NCBI RefSeq assembly: GCF_004339525.1
Contig: NZ_SMGE01000001.1
Location: forward strand, 310,001 to 374,000
Direction: 5' to 3'
DNA: 64,000 nt
Source of the DNA: Flavobacterium sp. 90
GTDB lineage: Bacteria; Bacteroidota; Bacteroidia; Flavobacteriales; Flavobacteriaceae
Shown here one piece after another: positions 50,958 through 59,362 of the stretch (position 1 is its first letter; each line of letters opens with the position of its first letter). Made by a program: the position numbers and the translations under genes. The notes under the pieces were generated by a model. The model did not search any database. It was not told the DNA's origin and saw nothing but the letters and a program-made list of their open reading frames with translations.

Positions 50958-50990
50958 AAATCCCAAATTCTAAATTAGAATTTGGGATTT
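50958..50990 (-). terminator. Terminator after yajC
   Basis: Near-perfect 14-16-bp stem AAATCCCAAATTCTAA / TTAGAATTTGGGATTT with a tiny loop. An A-run on the left gives T's on the minus strand. Confidence 0.88.
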
Positions 50991-51016
50991 ATATTTTATT
51001 AGAATTTCTAAAAAAA

Positions 51017-51292
51017 CTAAGCTTTTTTATTCAAAGCAGCGCTCATTTCCATAGAAATTGCTGAACGTTCGATTTTTAATTTTCCAGACATAGTTTCGAT
51101 AATTGCACTTGTTTCTGCAAGCTCTACTACTTTACCGTGAAAACCACTTTTAGTAATTATCTTATCACCTACTTTTAGGCTGTTTTCAAATTCTTTTTCG
51201 TTTTTTGCTCTTTTTTGTTGTGGTCTGATCATAAAAAAATACAACACGACAAACATTAGTAAATAAGGGGCAAATTTTAATAAATCTTGCAT
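51017..51292 (-). CDS. yajC: Preprotein translocase subunit YajC
   Basis: A 91-residue protein with a single N-terminal membrane helix (FAPYLLMFVVLYFFMIRPQ) and the family signature FFMIRPQQKRAKNEKEFENSLKVGDKIITKSG. YajC associates with SecDF in the Sec translocon. Length is normal. It is separated from nusB upstream by 103 bp that contain a perfect CCCGAAGCTTCGGG palindrome (51342-51355). Confidence 0.95.
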   Translation of the reverse strand: MQDLLKFAPYLLMFVVLYFFMIRPQQKRAKNEKEFENSLKVGDKIITKSGFHGKVVELAETSAIIETMSGKLKIERSAISMEMSAALNKKA

Positions 51293-51395
51293 AGTATTCA
51301 GTTTTTATTTTTGTTATTAATATTTATGTTTTGGCACTTCTCCCGAAGCTTCGGGACGCTCAGTGTGACATCAATAATTGGAGTTTTCCCAGTTT

Positions 51396-52340
51396 TTACA
51401 TTAAACCACGTCCAACTTTAACCATCTTTTTATTAGCGGTAAGCTCTTTAACAAGATTATCTAAAATTCCGTTGATAAAAATACTACTTTTTGGTGTAGA
51501 ATATTCTTTAGCAATTTCTAAATATTCGTTAAGAGTTACTTTTACAGGAATTGAAGGGAATTTTAAAAACTCGCAAATCGCCATTTTCAAGATAATAGTA
51601 TCAATTTCGGCAATCCTTTCACTGTCCCAATTTGGTGTTTTATCATCGTATTCTTTTGCAAGAATTGATTCGTTCAAAACTGTTCTTCTGAACAAGTCTT
51701 TAGCAAAATCTTTATCTTCAACATCTTTATACAATTTTGGCACTCTAAAATCGTCAGGATCTTGCGTTTTGATCGCTTTTAATTGTTTGATAATATGTGT
51801 ATTTACAACCGGAATATCATCAACCCAAGTCAATTTATCATCTTCTAAATACTCGTATAATTTTTCATTAGGAACAATTACATCAGCAAACAAATCAATT
51901 ACAAATTGTCTGTCTTCTTCAAAAGTGTTTGTAGTTGTGCTCATGTATTTTGCATACAAGTCGCTTGCTTTAATATCATTTAAAAGCAAAATGATATAAT
52001 CGTCGTTTAATGACCAGTTGTTGATTTTACGGTTTTCTAAAGCAATACTAAGAGAATTGCTTTCGGCAAGAAGTTGAAAAATTTTGTTATTGATAAATTT
52101 TTCATTCGGATTACGTTCTGCAGCAGTTGCAAGATGTTTTTTGCTTGAAAGATGTAAAAAAACAGATTCTTTTTTGCAAATTTCAATCAATGAAGAAAGC
52201 ATTATAAGATATAAGTCCTGAATATTATCTATACTGTAAAAAAGAAATTTCTCTTCTTTTTCCATATTATCAGAACCGCTTTGATGCATTGCATAAATGG
52301 ATTGCATTACTTTAACGCGTATGTGTCTTCTATTTACCAC
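51396..52340 (-). CDS. nusB: Transcription antitermination factor NusB
   Basis: A 314-residue protein using a GTG start at 52340 (VNRRHIRVKVMQSIYA). The C-terminal half is the NusB fold (RTVLNESILAKEYDDKTPNWDSERIAEIDTIILKMAICEFLKFPSIPVKVTLNEYLEIAKEYSTPKSSIFINGILDNL). The N-terminal extension of about 150 residues is typical of Bacteroidota and absent from the 140-residue E. coli protein. It binds boxA RNA with NusE during rRNA transcription. Confidence 0.93.
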   Translation of the reverse strand: MVNRRHIRVKVMQSIYAMHQSGSDNMEKEEKFLFYSIDNIQDLYLIMLSSLIEICKKESVFLHLSSKKHLATAAERNPNEKFINNKIFQLLAESNSLSIALENRKINNWSLNDDYIILLLNDIKASDLYAKYMSTTTNTFEEDRQFVIDLFADVIVPNEKLYEYLEDDKLTWVDDIPVVNTHIIKQLKAIKTQDPDDFRVPKLYKDVEDKDFAKDLFRRTVLNESILAKEYDDKTPNWDSERIAEIDTIILKMAICEFLKFPSIPVKVTLNEYLEIAKEYSTPKSSIFINGILDNLVKELTANKKMVKVGRGLM

Positions 52341-52368
52341 CTTGTAAGAACATTTAAAAATTAGTCTG

Positions 52369-52376
52369 CAAAATTA
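52369..52376 (-). promoter_or_regulatory. -7 promoter element TAATTTTG
   Basis: Exact TAnnTTTG match on the minus strand, 28 nt before the nusB GTG. Confidence 0.5.
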
Positions 52377-52412
52377 GCAATTTCATTCCTTATAATAAAA
52401 TTTATTCGCAAT

Positions 52413-52582
52413 TTTTAGTCGCAGTTTTCAGTCGCAGTTTTCAATACTGTAAAAAGTGGTTAAAAAAATCACAGCTTTCAGTCACAGTTTTCAGTCATAA
52501 CTAATAAAAAAATCTCAGCCTCAATTTTCAAAACTGAAAACTGAGACTGAGACTGAGACTGTAAACTATAAACTGAGACTAA
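52413..52582. repeat. ACTGAGACTGAAA repeat, copy 2
   Basis: The left half has TTTTTAGTCGCAGTTTTCAG and related words; the right half has AAAACTGAAAACTGAGACTG then AGACTGAGACTG. The halves are inverted relative to one another. It fills the gap between nusB and leucine dehydrogenase. Confidence 0.85.
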
Positions 52583-52595
52583 AAAACTCTAAAAA

Positions 52596-53705
52596 TTACT
52601 TTTTAGCAGCGTTTTCAATTTTTCTTAAATCAATACGATTTTGAGCAATTGTTAAAGCAGCTTTGTGAGTTGTCATTCCGTTTTTCACAGCATAATCGAT
52701 AATTTCTAAAGTAGTATTATAGATATTTTCAGTTTTAGACATGATTTCAGCTTTACCATAATGCTCTAATTCAGCATAAACATTGATAATTCCACCAGCG
52801 TTGATCAAGAAATCCGGTGCATATAAAATACCTCTTTCCTGCAATCTTGCTCCGTGAACATTCTCGTCAGCTAATTGATTATTTGCAGCTCCGGCAATTA
52901 CTTTAGCTTTAATTTTATCTACAGTATTATCATTAAGGATTGCTCCCATTGCACATGGCGCATAAATATCAACATCCGCAGTATATAAATCTTCGCCAGT
53001 ATAAATTGTAGCGTTGTATTTTTGAGCTACCTGATATAATTTTTCTTCGTTGATATCTGTAATTGTAACGATCGCTCCTTCTTTAGTCAAATACTCAACC
53101 AAAGCTTCACCAACGTGACCAATTCCCTGAACCAAAACTTTTTTACCGTCTAAAACATCAGTACCAAACTGACTTTTAGCAGCAGCTTTCATTCCTAAAT
53201 AAACACCGTAAGCTGTAACAGGAGAAGGATTTCCTGAACCACCTCTTTCTTCAGAGATTCCAGTAACATAAGGCGTTACGTCTCTAACAGTGTCCATGTC
53301 TTTAGTTTCCATTCCTACATCTTCTGCAGTAATATATCTTCCACCAAGAGAGTGAACAAATTCACCAAACTTACGCATTAACTCAGGAGTTTTTTGCGTT
53401 TTAGCATCACCAATAATTACTGCTTTACCACCACCAATATTAAGTCCGGTAATCGCAGATTTATATGTCATACCTCTTGAAAGACGCAAAACATCGTTTA
53501 ATGCTTCCCATTCAGTATTGTAATTCCACATTCTGGTTCCTCCCAAAGCTGGACCCATAACCGAATTATGAATACCAATAATTGCTTTTAAACCTGTATC
53601 TTTGTCATTGCAAAAAACAATTTGTTCGTGATCGTCAAAAGATAATTGACCAAAAACCGGATCCATTTTTTGAAGTTCCTTTCCAGTTGCGAAAGTTGCA
53701 TCCAT
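52596..53705 (-). CDS. Leucine dehydrogenase (Glu/Leu/Phe/Val dehydrogenase family)
   Basis: A 369-residue enzyme deaminating branched-chain amino acids with NAD+. ALGGTRMWNY and GMTYKSAITGLNIGGGKAVI hold the substrate Gly-rich loop and catalytic Lys. RYITAEDVGM supplies the Asp, and VQGIGHVGEALVEYL is the NAD-binding GxGxxG. NAGGIINVYAEL closes the active site. Full length, and close to leucine dehydrogenases of 360-370 residues. HMG-CoA lyase at 39227 could act later in the same catabolic route. Confidence 0.9.
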   Translation of the reverse strand: MDATFATGKELQKMDPVFGQLSFDDHEQIVFCNDKDTGLKAIIGIHNSVMGPALGGTRMWNYNTEWEALNDVLRLSRGMTYKSAITGLNIGGGKAVIIGDAKTQKTPELMRKFGEFVHSLGGRYITAEDVGMETKDMDTVRDVTPYVTGISEERGGSGNPSPVTAYGVYLGMKAAAKSQFGTDVLDGKKVLVQGIGHVGEALVEYLTKEGAIVTITDINEEKLYQVAQKYNATIYTGEDLYTADVDIYAPCAMGAILNDNTVDKIKAKVIAGAANNQLADENVHGARLQERGILYAPDFLINAGGIINVYAELEHYGKAEIMSKTENIYNTTLEIIDYAVKNGMTTHKAALTIAQNRIDLRKIENAAKK

Positions 53706-53754
53706 AGCTATAGTATTTATTAGTTAAAATTATGAATTTGTCAAAAAGACATCT

Positions 53755-53762
53755 CAAACATA
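53755..53762 (-). promoter_or_regulatory. -7 promoter element TATGTTTG
   Basis: Exact TAnnTTTG match on the minus strand, 49 nt before the leucine dehydrogenase ATG. Confidence 0.45.
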
Positions 53763-53908
53763 ATTAAAAAATACACATGTGCTAATTTTTTATCTTTAAA
53801 ATAACAATTAAACAATCGATTTGTTCTGATAAAATTATAAATTCCCTTAATTTTAATTCATTATAATTTATAAAATCTAAACATTTCAACATTGAATCTC
53901 TTAAAAAA

Positions 53909-55687
53909 ATGAAAGAATTAAGCTATTTAAACAAATATTTCATTAAATATAAATATAGTTTCTCATTAGGAATTTTAATCACCATAATCGCACAAATATT
54001 CTCTTTATTTACTCCAAAACTAATTAGCAAGTCCTTAAACGCAATTGAGAAGTTTGATAAACTGCCAAAAGCAGATCAAGCATCTCAGGCAATTATTGAC
54101 ACTTATCGTGAAGGATTAATTCATAACGTACTGCTAATCATAGCTACTACAATTGTCGCGGGTTTCCTAACTTTTTTAATGCGTCAGACTTTAATCGTAA
54201 TGTCTCGTCATATTGAATTTGATTTAAAAAATGAGGTTTTCAAACAATATGAAAACCTTTCTCAAAACTTTTACAAACAAAACCGTACCGGAGATTTAAT
54301 GAATCGTATTAGCGAGGACGTTTCAAAGGTTCGTATGTATGTTGGTCCTGCGGTTATGTACACTATAAACACTTTTATCCGTTTTGCCATCGTTATTATA
54401 TATATGTATAATGTTTCGCCACGATTAACATTGTACACCATTTTACCATTACCAATTCTTTCGTATTGCATTTTTAAACTAAGTTCAGAAATCAATAAAC
54501 GAAGCACTACTTTTCAGCAATATCTATCAAAAGTTTCGAGTTTTACGCAGGAAATATTCTCAGGAATTCGTGTTATAAAAGCGAATTCATTAGAAAATCA
54601 ACATCAGAATAACATGGTGGCTCTTGCCGATGAAAGCAAAAAGAAGAGCTTGGATTTAGCCAAAGTACAATCGTTATTTGGACCTTTAATGATTGCCTTA
54701 ATCGGAATCAGTAATCTTGTGGTAATTTATTTTGGAGGTGTAATGTACATCAACGGAACGATTGCAAATATTGGTACAATTGCCGAGTTTATTTTATACG
54801 TAAATATGTTAACCTGGCCTGTAGCTTCGTTAGGATGGGTTTCGTCAATGGTTCAGGAAGCAGAAGCGTCTCAAAAACGTTTAAATGAATTCTTGAAAAT
54901 TGAACCTGAAATCAAAAACAATAATCAAAATCACTCTGATATTCAAGGTTCTATTGCTTTCGAAAATGTGAGTTATACTTATGAAGATACGAATATTGAA
55001 GCGTTGAAAAATGTCACTTTTACAGTGAAAAAAGGAGAAACATTGGCAATTCTTGGAAAAACAGGTTCCGGAAAATCTACAATATTATCATTGCTTTCTC
55101 GTTTATACGATGTTACAGAAGGCAAAATTACAATTGACCAAAACGAAATAAGTACTTTAAACTTAAACGACTTAAGAAACAACATTGGAATTGTACCTCA
55201 GGATGCTTTTTTATTCTCGGATACTATTAAAAATAATATCAAATTTGGCAATCAAAATGCCACTGACGAAGAAGTTGAAGAAGCAGCCAAAAGCGCTGTG
55301 GTTCATGACAATATCATTGCTTTTAATAAACAATATGACACCATTTTAGGAGAGAGAGGAATCACACTTTCGGGCGGACAAAAGCAACGTGTATCTATTG
55401 CGCGTGCGATTATTAAAAACCCGGCTATTTTACTTTTCGACGATTGTTTGTCTGCAGTAGATACTGAAACCGAAGAAACCATTTTAAGCAATTTATTCGA
55501 AATTTGTAAAGATAAAACTACAATTATTGTAAGTCATCGAGTTTCATCGGCTAAAAATGCCGATAAAATAATCATTTTAGAAGACGGAAGAATCATACAA
55601 CAAGGCTCTCATAATCAATTAATAAATCAAGAAGGCTATTATTCATCGTTATATTTAAAACAACTTTCGGAAAAAGAATTACTTTAA
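53909..55687 (+). CDS. ABC exporter, fused permease and ATPase (MsbA-like)
   Basis: A 592-residue half transporter. Six membrane helices lie in about residues 15-310, including YSFSLGILITIIAQIFSLF and LLIIATTIVAGFLTFL. The ATPase domain has ILGKTGSGKST (Walker A), the Q-loop IGIVPQDAF, LSGGQKQRVSIARA (signature), AILLFDDCLSAVDTET (Walker B) and VSHRVSSA (H-loop). The Walker B ends in Asp-Asp, not Asp-Glu, so the catalytic Glu position is Asp, which may slow hydrolysis. It acts as a dimer exporting lipids or drugs. Substrate unknown. It stands alone with 54 bp before the next gene. Confidence 0.92.
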   Translation: MKELSYLNKYFIKYKYSFSLGILITIIAQIFSLFTPKLISKSLNAIEKFDKLPKADQASQAIIDTYREGLIHNVLLIIATTIVAGFLTFLMRQTLIVMSRHIEFDLKNEVFKQYENLSQNFYKQNRTGDLMNRISEDVSKVRMYVGPAVMYTINTFIRFAIVIIYMYNVSPRLTLYTILPLPILSYCIFKLSSEINKRSTTFQQYLSKVSSFTQEIFSGIRVIKANSLENQHQNNMVALADESKKKSLDLAKVQSLFGPLMIALIGISNLVVIYFGGVMYINGTIANIGTIAEFILYVNMLTWPVASLGWVSSMVQEAEASQKRLNEFLKIEPEIKNNNQNHSDIQGSIAFENVSYTYEDTNIEALKNVTFTVKKGETLAILGKTGSGKSTILSLLSRLYDVTEGKITIDQNEISTLNLNDLRNNIGIVPQDAFLFSDTIKNNIKFGNQNATDEEVEEAAKSAVVHDNIIAFNKQYDTILGERGITLSGGQKQRVSIARAIIKNPAILLFDDCLSAVDTETEETILSNLFEICKDKTTIIVSHRVSSAKNADKIIILEDGRIIQQGSHNQLINQEGYYSSLYLKQLSEKELL

Positions 55688-55741
55688 ATGTTGCGTAATA
55701 GATAATTTTTTATGATTTTTGAGTACTATTAATTCCAAAAA

Positions 55742-56125
55742 ATGATAGAACGTATTATGAGAGAAAATGACATGTTAGAAAAAGAAGAGATTTTTTCTAA
55801 AGTATTACGAGCAGGAAGAAGAACTTATTTCTTTGATGTGAGAGCTACTAAAGCTGATGATTATTATATCACGATTACAGAAAGTAAAAAATTTACTGAA
55901 GAAGATGGTTCTTTTCATTTTAAAAAACACAAAATTTACTTGTACAAAGAAGATTTTAGTGCTTTTGCCGAAATACTAGAAGAAATGACTTCATATGTCT
56001 TGAACCACAAAGGCGAAGAAGTAATTTCTGAAAGACACCAAAAAGATTTCAAAAAAGAATACGGTTCTGATAAGCCAGAAACGCAAAGAACTAGTTTTAC
56101 TGATATTGATTTTGACGATATTTAG
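55742..56125 (+). CDS. PUR-domain nucleic-acid-binding protein (DUF3276)
   Basis: A 127-residue protein of the DUF3276/PUR family. EEIFSKVLRAGRRTYFFDVRATKADDYYITITESKK and KHKIYLYKEDFSAFAEILEEM form the PUR repeat fold found in Bacteroidota and spirochaetes. The tail is acidic (SFTDIDFDDI). Members bind single-stranded nucleic acid. ATG 55742 is used, but in-frame ATGs at 55757 and 55769 would also keep the domain. It follows the ABC exporter and ends with a good terminator. Confidence 0.88.
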   Translation: MIERIMRENDMLEKEEIFSKVLRAGRRTYFFDVRATKADDYYITITESKKFTEEDGSFHFKKHKIYLYKEDFSAFAEILEEMTSYVLNHKGEEVISERHQKDFKKEYGSDKPETQRTSFTDIDFDDI

Positions 56126-56152
56126 TCGAATATAACTTTTTTTAAAAAGTAC

Positions 56153-56187
56153 AAGTCCAATATGTCCCGCATTTTGGACTTTTTTTA
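56153..56187 (+). terminator. Terminator after the PUR-domain gene
   Basis: AAGTCCAATATG pairs with CATTTTGGACTT (one mismatch), loop TCCCG, followed by a T run. Confidence 0.88.
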
Positions 56188-56288
56188 TATATAAATTTAT
56201 TATTTTAGATTTTAGTCCCGAAGCCTCGGGATAGATTTTAGATTATGCAAACCTTCTAAAACTAATGAATATAATTCAAAATTTTAAA

Positions 56289-57113
56289 ATGAAAAAAATA
56301 ATCCTCTTACTTGTTTTATTCTTTATTGGGATTGCTTCATTTTCTCAAAACTTAGAATACGAAACAAAGTCTAATATTCAATATTATAACGCAGCAACCA
56401 ATAAGTCTGATAGTTATATCAATGAACGTTGTGTTCTGGATATTTATTATCCAAAAAACACAAAAAACTTCGCTACAATTATTTGGTTTCATGGCGGTGG
56501 ATTAACTGGCGGAAGTAAAGAAATTCCCGAAGCTTTAAAAAATAAAGGTTTTGCCATTATTGGTGTTAATTATAGGCTTGCGCCAAAAGTAAAAGCCGCA
56601 AAAGCCATTGAAGACGCCGCTGCTGCCGTTGCGTGGGCTTTTAACAATATCACATCTTATGGCGGAGATCCTTCCTTAATCTTCGTCTCAGGACATTCTG
56701 CAGGAGGATATTTGGGCTTAATGATTGGATTAGATAAAAAATGGCTTCAGAAAGAAGGAATCGATTCTAATAAAATTGCTGGATTAATTCCGTTTAGCGG
56801 ACAATGTATCACGCATTTTCAAATTAGAAAAGAAAACGGAATTCCGGATACTACACCAACCATTGATGCTTTTGCTCCTTTATTTTATGTTCGTGTCGAT
56901 GCTCCTCCACTTTTATTAATTACAGGAGATCGCGAATTGGAAATGCTGGGTCGATATGAAGAAAATGCTTATATGGCACGCATGATGAAATTGGTTGGAC
57001 ATAAACAAACCAAACTCTATGAATTGGATGGTTACGGTCACGGAATGACTGAACCGGGTTTTCCGTTGCTTGTAAACGAAGTAAACCGAATTATAAAAGA
57101 ACACAAAAAATAA
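56289..57113 (+). CDS. Secreted alpha/beta hydrolase, carboxylesterase/HSL-like
   Basis: A 274-residue protein from ATG 56289, with a signal peptide (MKKIILLLVLFFIGIASFSQ). WFHGGGLTGGSKE is the oxyanion HGGG motif of hormone-sensitive-lipase-like esterases. FVSGHSAGGYLGLM is the nucleophile elbow GHSAG. Acid and base are in LLLITGDREL and YELDGYGHGM. It likely hydrolyses a small ester outside the cytoplasm. It is 22 bp before the RBBP9-like gene, so they may be one transcript. Confidence 0.85.
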   Translation: MKKIILLLVLFFIGIASFSQNLEYETKSNIQYYNAATNKSDSYINERCVLDIYYPKNTKNFATIIWFHGGGLTGGSKEIPEALKNKGFAIIGVNYRLAPKVKAAKAIEDAAAAVAWAFNNITSYGGDPSLIFVSGHSAGGYLGLMIGLDKKWLQKEGIDSNKIAGLIPFSGQCITHFQIRKENGIPDTTPTIDAFAPLFYVRVDAPPLLLITGDRELEMLGRYEENAYMARMMKLVGHKQTKLYELDGYGHGMTEPGFPLLVNEVNRIIKEHKK

Positions 57114-57135
57114 TCTCTAAATAAAATCCACGGCA

Positions 57136-57681
57136 ATGGAAACTAACTTATTAATATTACCCGGATTAGGAAATTCCGGAGTAAAACACTGGCAAACTTT
57201 TTGGCATAAAAAATTTAAAAACTCTACACGTTTAGTTCAGGACAATTGGGACGAACCTATTCGCGAAGAATGGATCGAACGTTTAAACGAAGAAGTTGCA
57301 AAACTTGATCGCCCAACTATTCTGGTGGCGCATAGTTTGGCGGTTTCATTGGTTCAGCATTGGGCAGCAGCAAATAATAACAAATATATTGTAGGCGCAT
57401 TATTAGTCGCTCCCGCGGATGTAGATTCACCTCAACATACTCCGGAATCGGTTAGGAATTTTGCACCAATGCCAATTTCAAAACTACCGTTTCCTTCAAT
57501 AGTGGTGGCAAGCGAAAATGATCCTTACGCTTCTTTCGAAAGAAAACAATATTTTGCCGAAAAATGGGGAAGTGATTTTGTAAATGTCGGACAGCAAGGA
57601 CACATTAACTCAGATTCTGATTTAAAATATTGGGAAGAAGGACAATTGATATTACAACAGTTAATTGAGAAGATTTCTTAG
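57136..57681 (+). CDS. RBBP9/YdeN-family serine hydrolase
   Basis: A 181-residue cytoplasmic hydrolase. NLLILPGLGNSGVKHWQTFW opens the family, and TILVAHSLAVSLVQHWA contains the nucleophile (HSLA in the place of GxSxG). SENDPYASFERK gives the acid, and GQQGHINSDSDLKYWEEG the catalytic His. The short compact fold matches RBBP9/YdeN proteins, which are serine hydrolases of uncertain substrate. Typical length. It follows the esterase gene by 22 bp. Confidence 0.88.
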   Translation: METNLLILPGLGNSGVKHWQTFWHKKFKNSTRLVQDNWDEPIREEWIERLNEEVAKLDRPTILVAHSLAVSLVQHWAAANNNKYIVGALLVAPADVDSPQHTPESVRNFAPMPISKLPFPSIVVASENDPYASFERKQYFAEKWGSDFVNVGQQGHINSDSDLKYWEEGQLILQQLIEKIS

Positions 57682-57710
57682 TTTAAAAATATGACTAATT
57701 GTGGCGTTAA

Positions 57711-57836
57711 ATTTTACCGCAAAGTTCGCAAAGTTTTCTGTTCAGGATTACGCTTAGTAAACACAAAGTTCGCAAAGCTTTATATAAAACTTTGCGAGCC
57801 TTGCGTAAAATCTTTGCGAGCTTTGCGGTAAAAATT
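57711..57836. repeat. CCGCAAAGTTCGCAAAG inverted repeat
   Basis: The outer arms are TTTTACCGCAAAGTTCGCAA (from 57712) and TTTGCGAGCTTTGCGGTAAAA (to about 57833). A smaller inner inverted repeat has AAAGTTCGCAAAGCTT and AAAACTTTGCGAG. A degenerate relative is at about 32781-32858. It fills most of the gap between convergent genes. Confidence 0.88.
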
Positions 57837-57850
57837 AACAGTGCAAAAAA

Positions 57851-57884
57851 CTCAAAACTGAAAACTGAAAACTGCGACTGAACT
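57851..57884. repeat. ACTGAAAACTG repeat, copy 3 (short)
   Basis: CTCAAAACTGAAAACTGAAA then ACTGCGACTGAACT: a short piece of the family at 15098 and 52413. Confidence 0.75.
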
Positions 57885-57891
57885 CTAAAAA

Positions 57892-58227
57892 CTACCCAAT
57901 CCTAAGCCCGTTTTCTATTTTAAAATCTGGAGCTAATAAAATTACGTCTCCCTCCTTGCCTATTGCGCCAAGAACCAGACATTCACTCATGAATTTTCCG
58001 ATTTGTTTTTTAGGAAAATTGACGACTGATATAATTTGTCGGTTTAATAAATCTTCTTTTTTGTAATGTGTTGTTATTTGTGCCGATGATTTTCTGATTC
58101 CAATTTCGGCACCAAAATCAATTGTAAGCTGATACGCCGGTTTTCTTGCTTCAGGAAAATCATTTACTTCTATAATCGTTCCGACACGCATATCGGTTCT
58201 TTCAAATTCGCTCCAGGTTAAATCCAT
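57892..58227 (-). CDS. csaA: CsaA-type tRNA-binding-domain protein
   Basis: A 111-residue protein consisting of one tRNA-binding OB-fold. MDLTWSEFERTDMRVGTIIEV starts the domain, FPEARKPAYQLTIDFGAEIG and KKQIGKFMSECLVLGA are the CsaA-specific blocks. CsaA is a homodimeric protein with chaperone-like and tRNA-binding activity related to the C-terminus of methionyl-tRNA synthetase. Length is normal. A TAGGTTTG element lies 23 nt upstream. Confidence 0.92.
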   Translation of the reverse strand: MDLTWSEFERTDMRVGTIIEVNDFPEARKPAYQLTIDFGAEIGIRKSSAQITTHYKKEDLLNRQIISVVNFPKKQIGKFMSECLVLGAIGKEGDVILLAPDFKIENGLRIG

Positions 58228-58250
58228 TTTCTTAACTATTTTTTCTTTTA

Positions 58251-58258
58251 CAAACCTA
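58251..58258 (-). promoter_or_regulatory. -7 promoter element TAGGTTTG
   Basis: Exact TAnnTTTG match on the minus strand, 23 nt before the csaA ATG. Confidence 0.5.
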
Positions 58259-58359
58259 TAAATTTTGTAATTATTACCGCTAATTCTATAACCGTTTTTT
58301 TAGTCGGTCTTCTAATTTTACATATCACCTCATGAAGACACACTAAAAAAATATATAAA

Positions 58360-59253
58360 ATGGAAAATACTCTTATAAACAACAGCCATTCTCTTAGAGA
58401 TTCTGATTTTGATCTTCAGCAATTAAATACCGATAAATATATTGAAACCGATAAAAACGTAAAGCTATACGTTAAAGATTACGGAAAGGGAAAACCTGTA
58501 ATTTTGATTCATGGCTGGCCACTTTCGAATGAAATGTGGGAATATCAAATCGATTTTCTGGTTCAGAATAATTATCGTGTAATTGCATACGATCGCCGCG
58601 GATTTGGTAAATCATCACAGCCATATGACGGATATGATTATGATACTTTGACAGATGATTTAAAAGAAATTATAGAGCAGCTTCAATTAGAAAATGTAAC
58701 TCTCGTTGGTTTCTCAATGGGCGGCGGCGAAGTTGTGCGTTACTTTAGCCGTCATGGCGGAAAAGGCGTTACAAAAGCAGCGTTAATTTCGTCTGTAGTT
58801 CCATTTTTATTGCAAACCAATGATAATCCGGAAGGTCGTCCAAAAGAGAAAAGTGAAGTAACAGCTGCGTCTATAAAGGAAGACCGAATTGGCTTTTTGG
58901 ATAATTTTGGCAAAATATTCTTTGGCGTCAACATCATCAACAAACCTTTAAGTACGCCTTTGTTAGAGCATTACCGAAATTTATGTGCTGCAGCCTCGCC
59001 AAGAGCAACATTGCAATGTGCAGAATCTTTAAACTATACCGATTTTAGAGACGAGCTTCAAACCATCAAAGTACCAACATTAATAATTCACGGAAACGAT
59101 GATAAAAATGTCCCTATTGAAGTCAGTTCAGAAAAAACAGCCAAAGCAATAAAAAACAGTACTTTTATTGTTTACGAAGGCGCTCCACACGGTTTGTTCT
59201 ATACTGAAAAAGACAAACTAAATAATGATTTATTAGAGTTTTTAAATTCCTAA
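58360..59253 (+). CDS. Alpha/beta hydrolase, cofactor-free haloperoxidase/arylesterase-like
   Basis: A 297-residue protein. PVILIHGWPLSNEMWEYQ gives the oxyanion region, VIAYDRRGFGKSSQPYDGYDYDTLTDDL is a hallmark of the chloroperoxidase/arylesterase group, and VGFSMGGGEVVRY contains nucleophile Ser119. The acid is in LIIHGNDDKNVP, the base His in EGAPHGLF. Members act as esterases and can show perhydrolase activity. An N-terminal extension of about 30 residues precedes the core. It is divergent from csaA and no operon partner is seen. Confidence 0.9.
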   Translation: MENTLINNSHSLRDSDFDLQQLNTDKYIETDKNVKLYVKDYGKGKPVILIHGWPLSNEMWEYQIDFLVQNNYRVIAYDRRGFGKSSQPYDGYDYDTLTDDLKEIIEQLQLENVTLVGFSMGGGEVVRYFSRHGGKGVTKAALISSVVPFLLQTNDNPEGRPKEKSEVTAASIKEDRIGFLDNFGKIFFGVNIINKPLSTPLLEHYRNLCAAASPRATLQCAESLNYTDFRDELQTIKVPTLIIHGNDDKNVPIEVSSEKTAKAIKNSTFIVYEGAPHGLFYTEKDKLNNDLLEFLNS

Positions 59254-59362
59254 ATAAAAAGTTAAAACAATCTAATAAACCAGAAAGTCGATAATAATTG
59301 TTCCTGTACACTTTCTTTTACAGAATATTAAAGTTATTTTTGAAAAACTTATTTCTGTAAAA

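Larger units (their letters stand above)
50453..51016. other. 564-bp gene-free interval of repeats
   Basis: It holds a CTTTGTCAAAG palindrome (50502), two GACGCAC palindromes in opposite phase (50613 and 50712), an ATCCTTCGTTCCCCGGAATG word (near 50779), a full TTGTCATTTCGAC hairpin (50821-50932) and the yajC terminator. The 63-codon frame at 50547 consists of these repeats. Confidence 0.8.

Noticed and set aside
51331..51999. 222-codon plus-strand frame opposite nusB
   Set aside because: NusB on the other strand has clear family motifs; this frame is serine/leucine-rich with no recognisable features.
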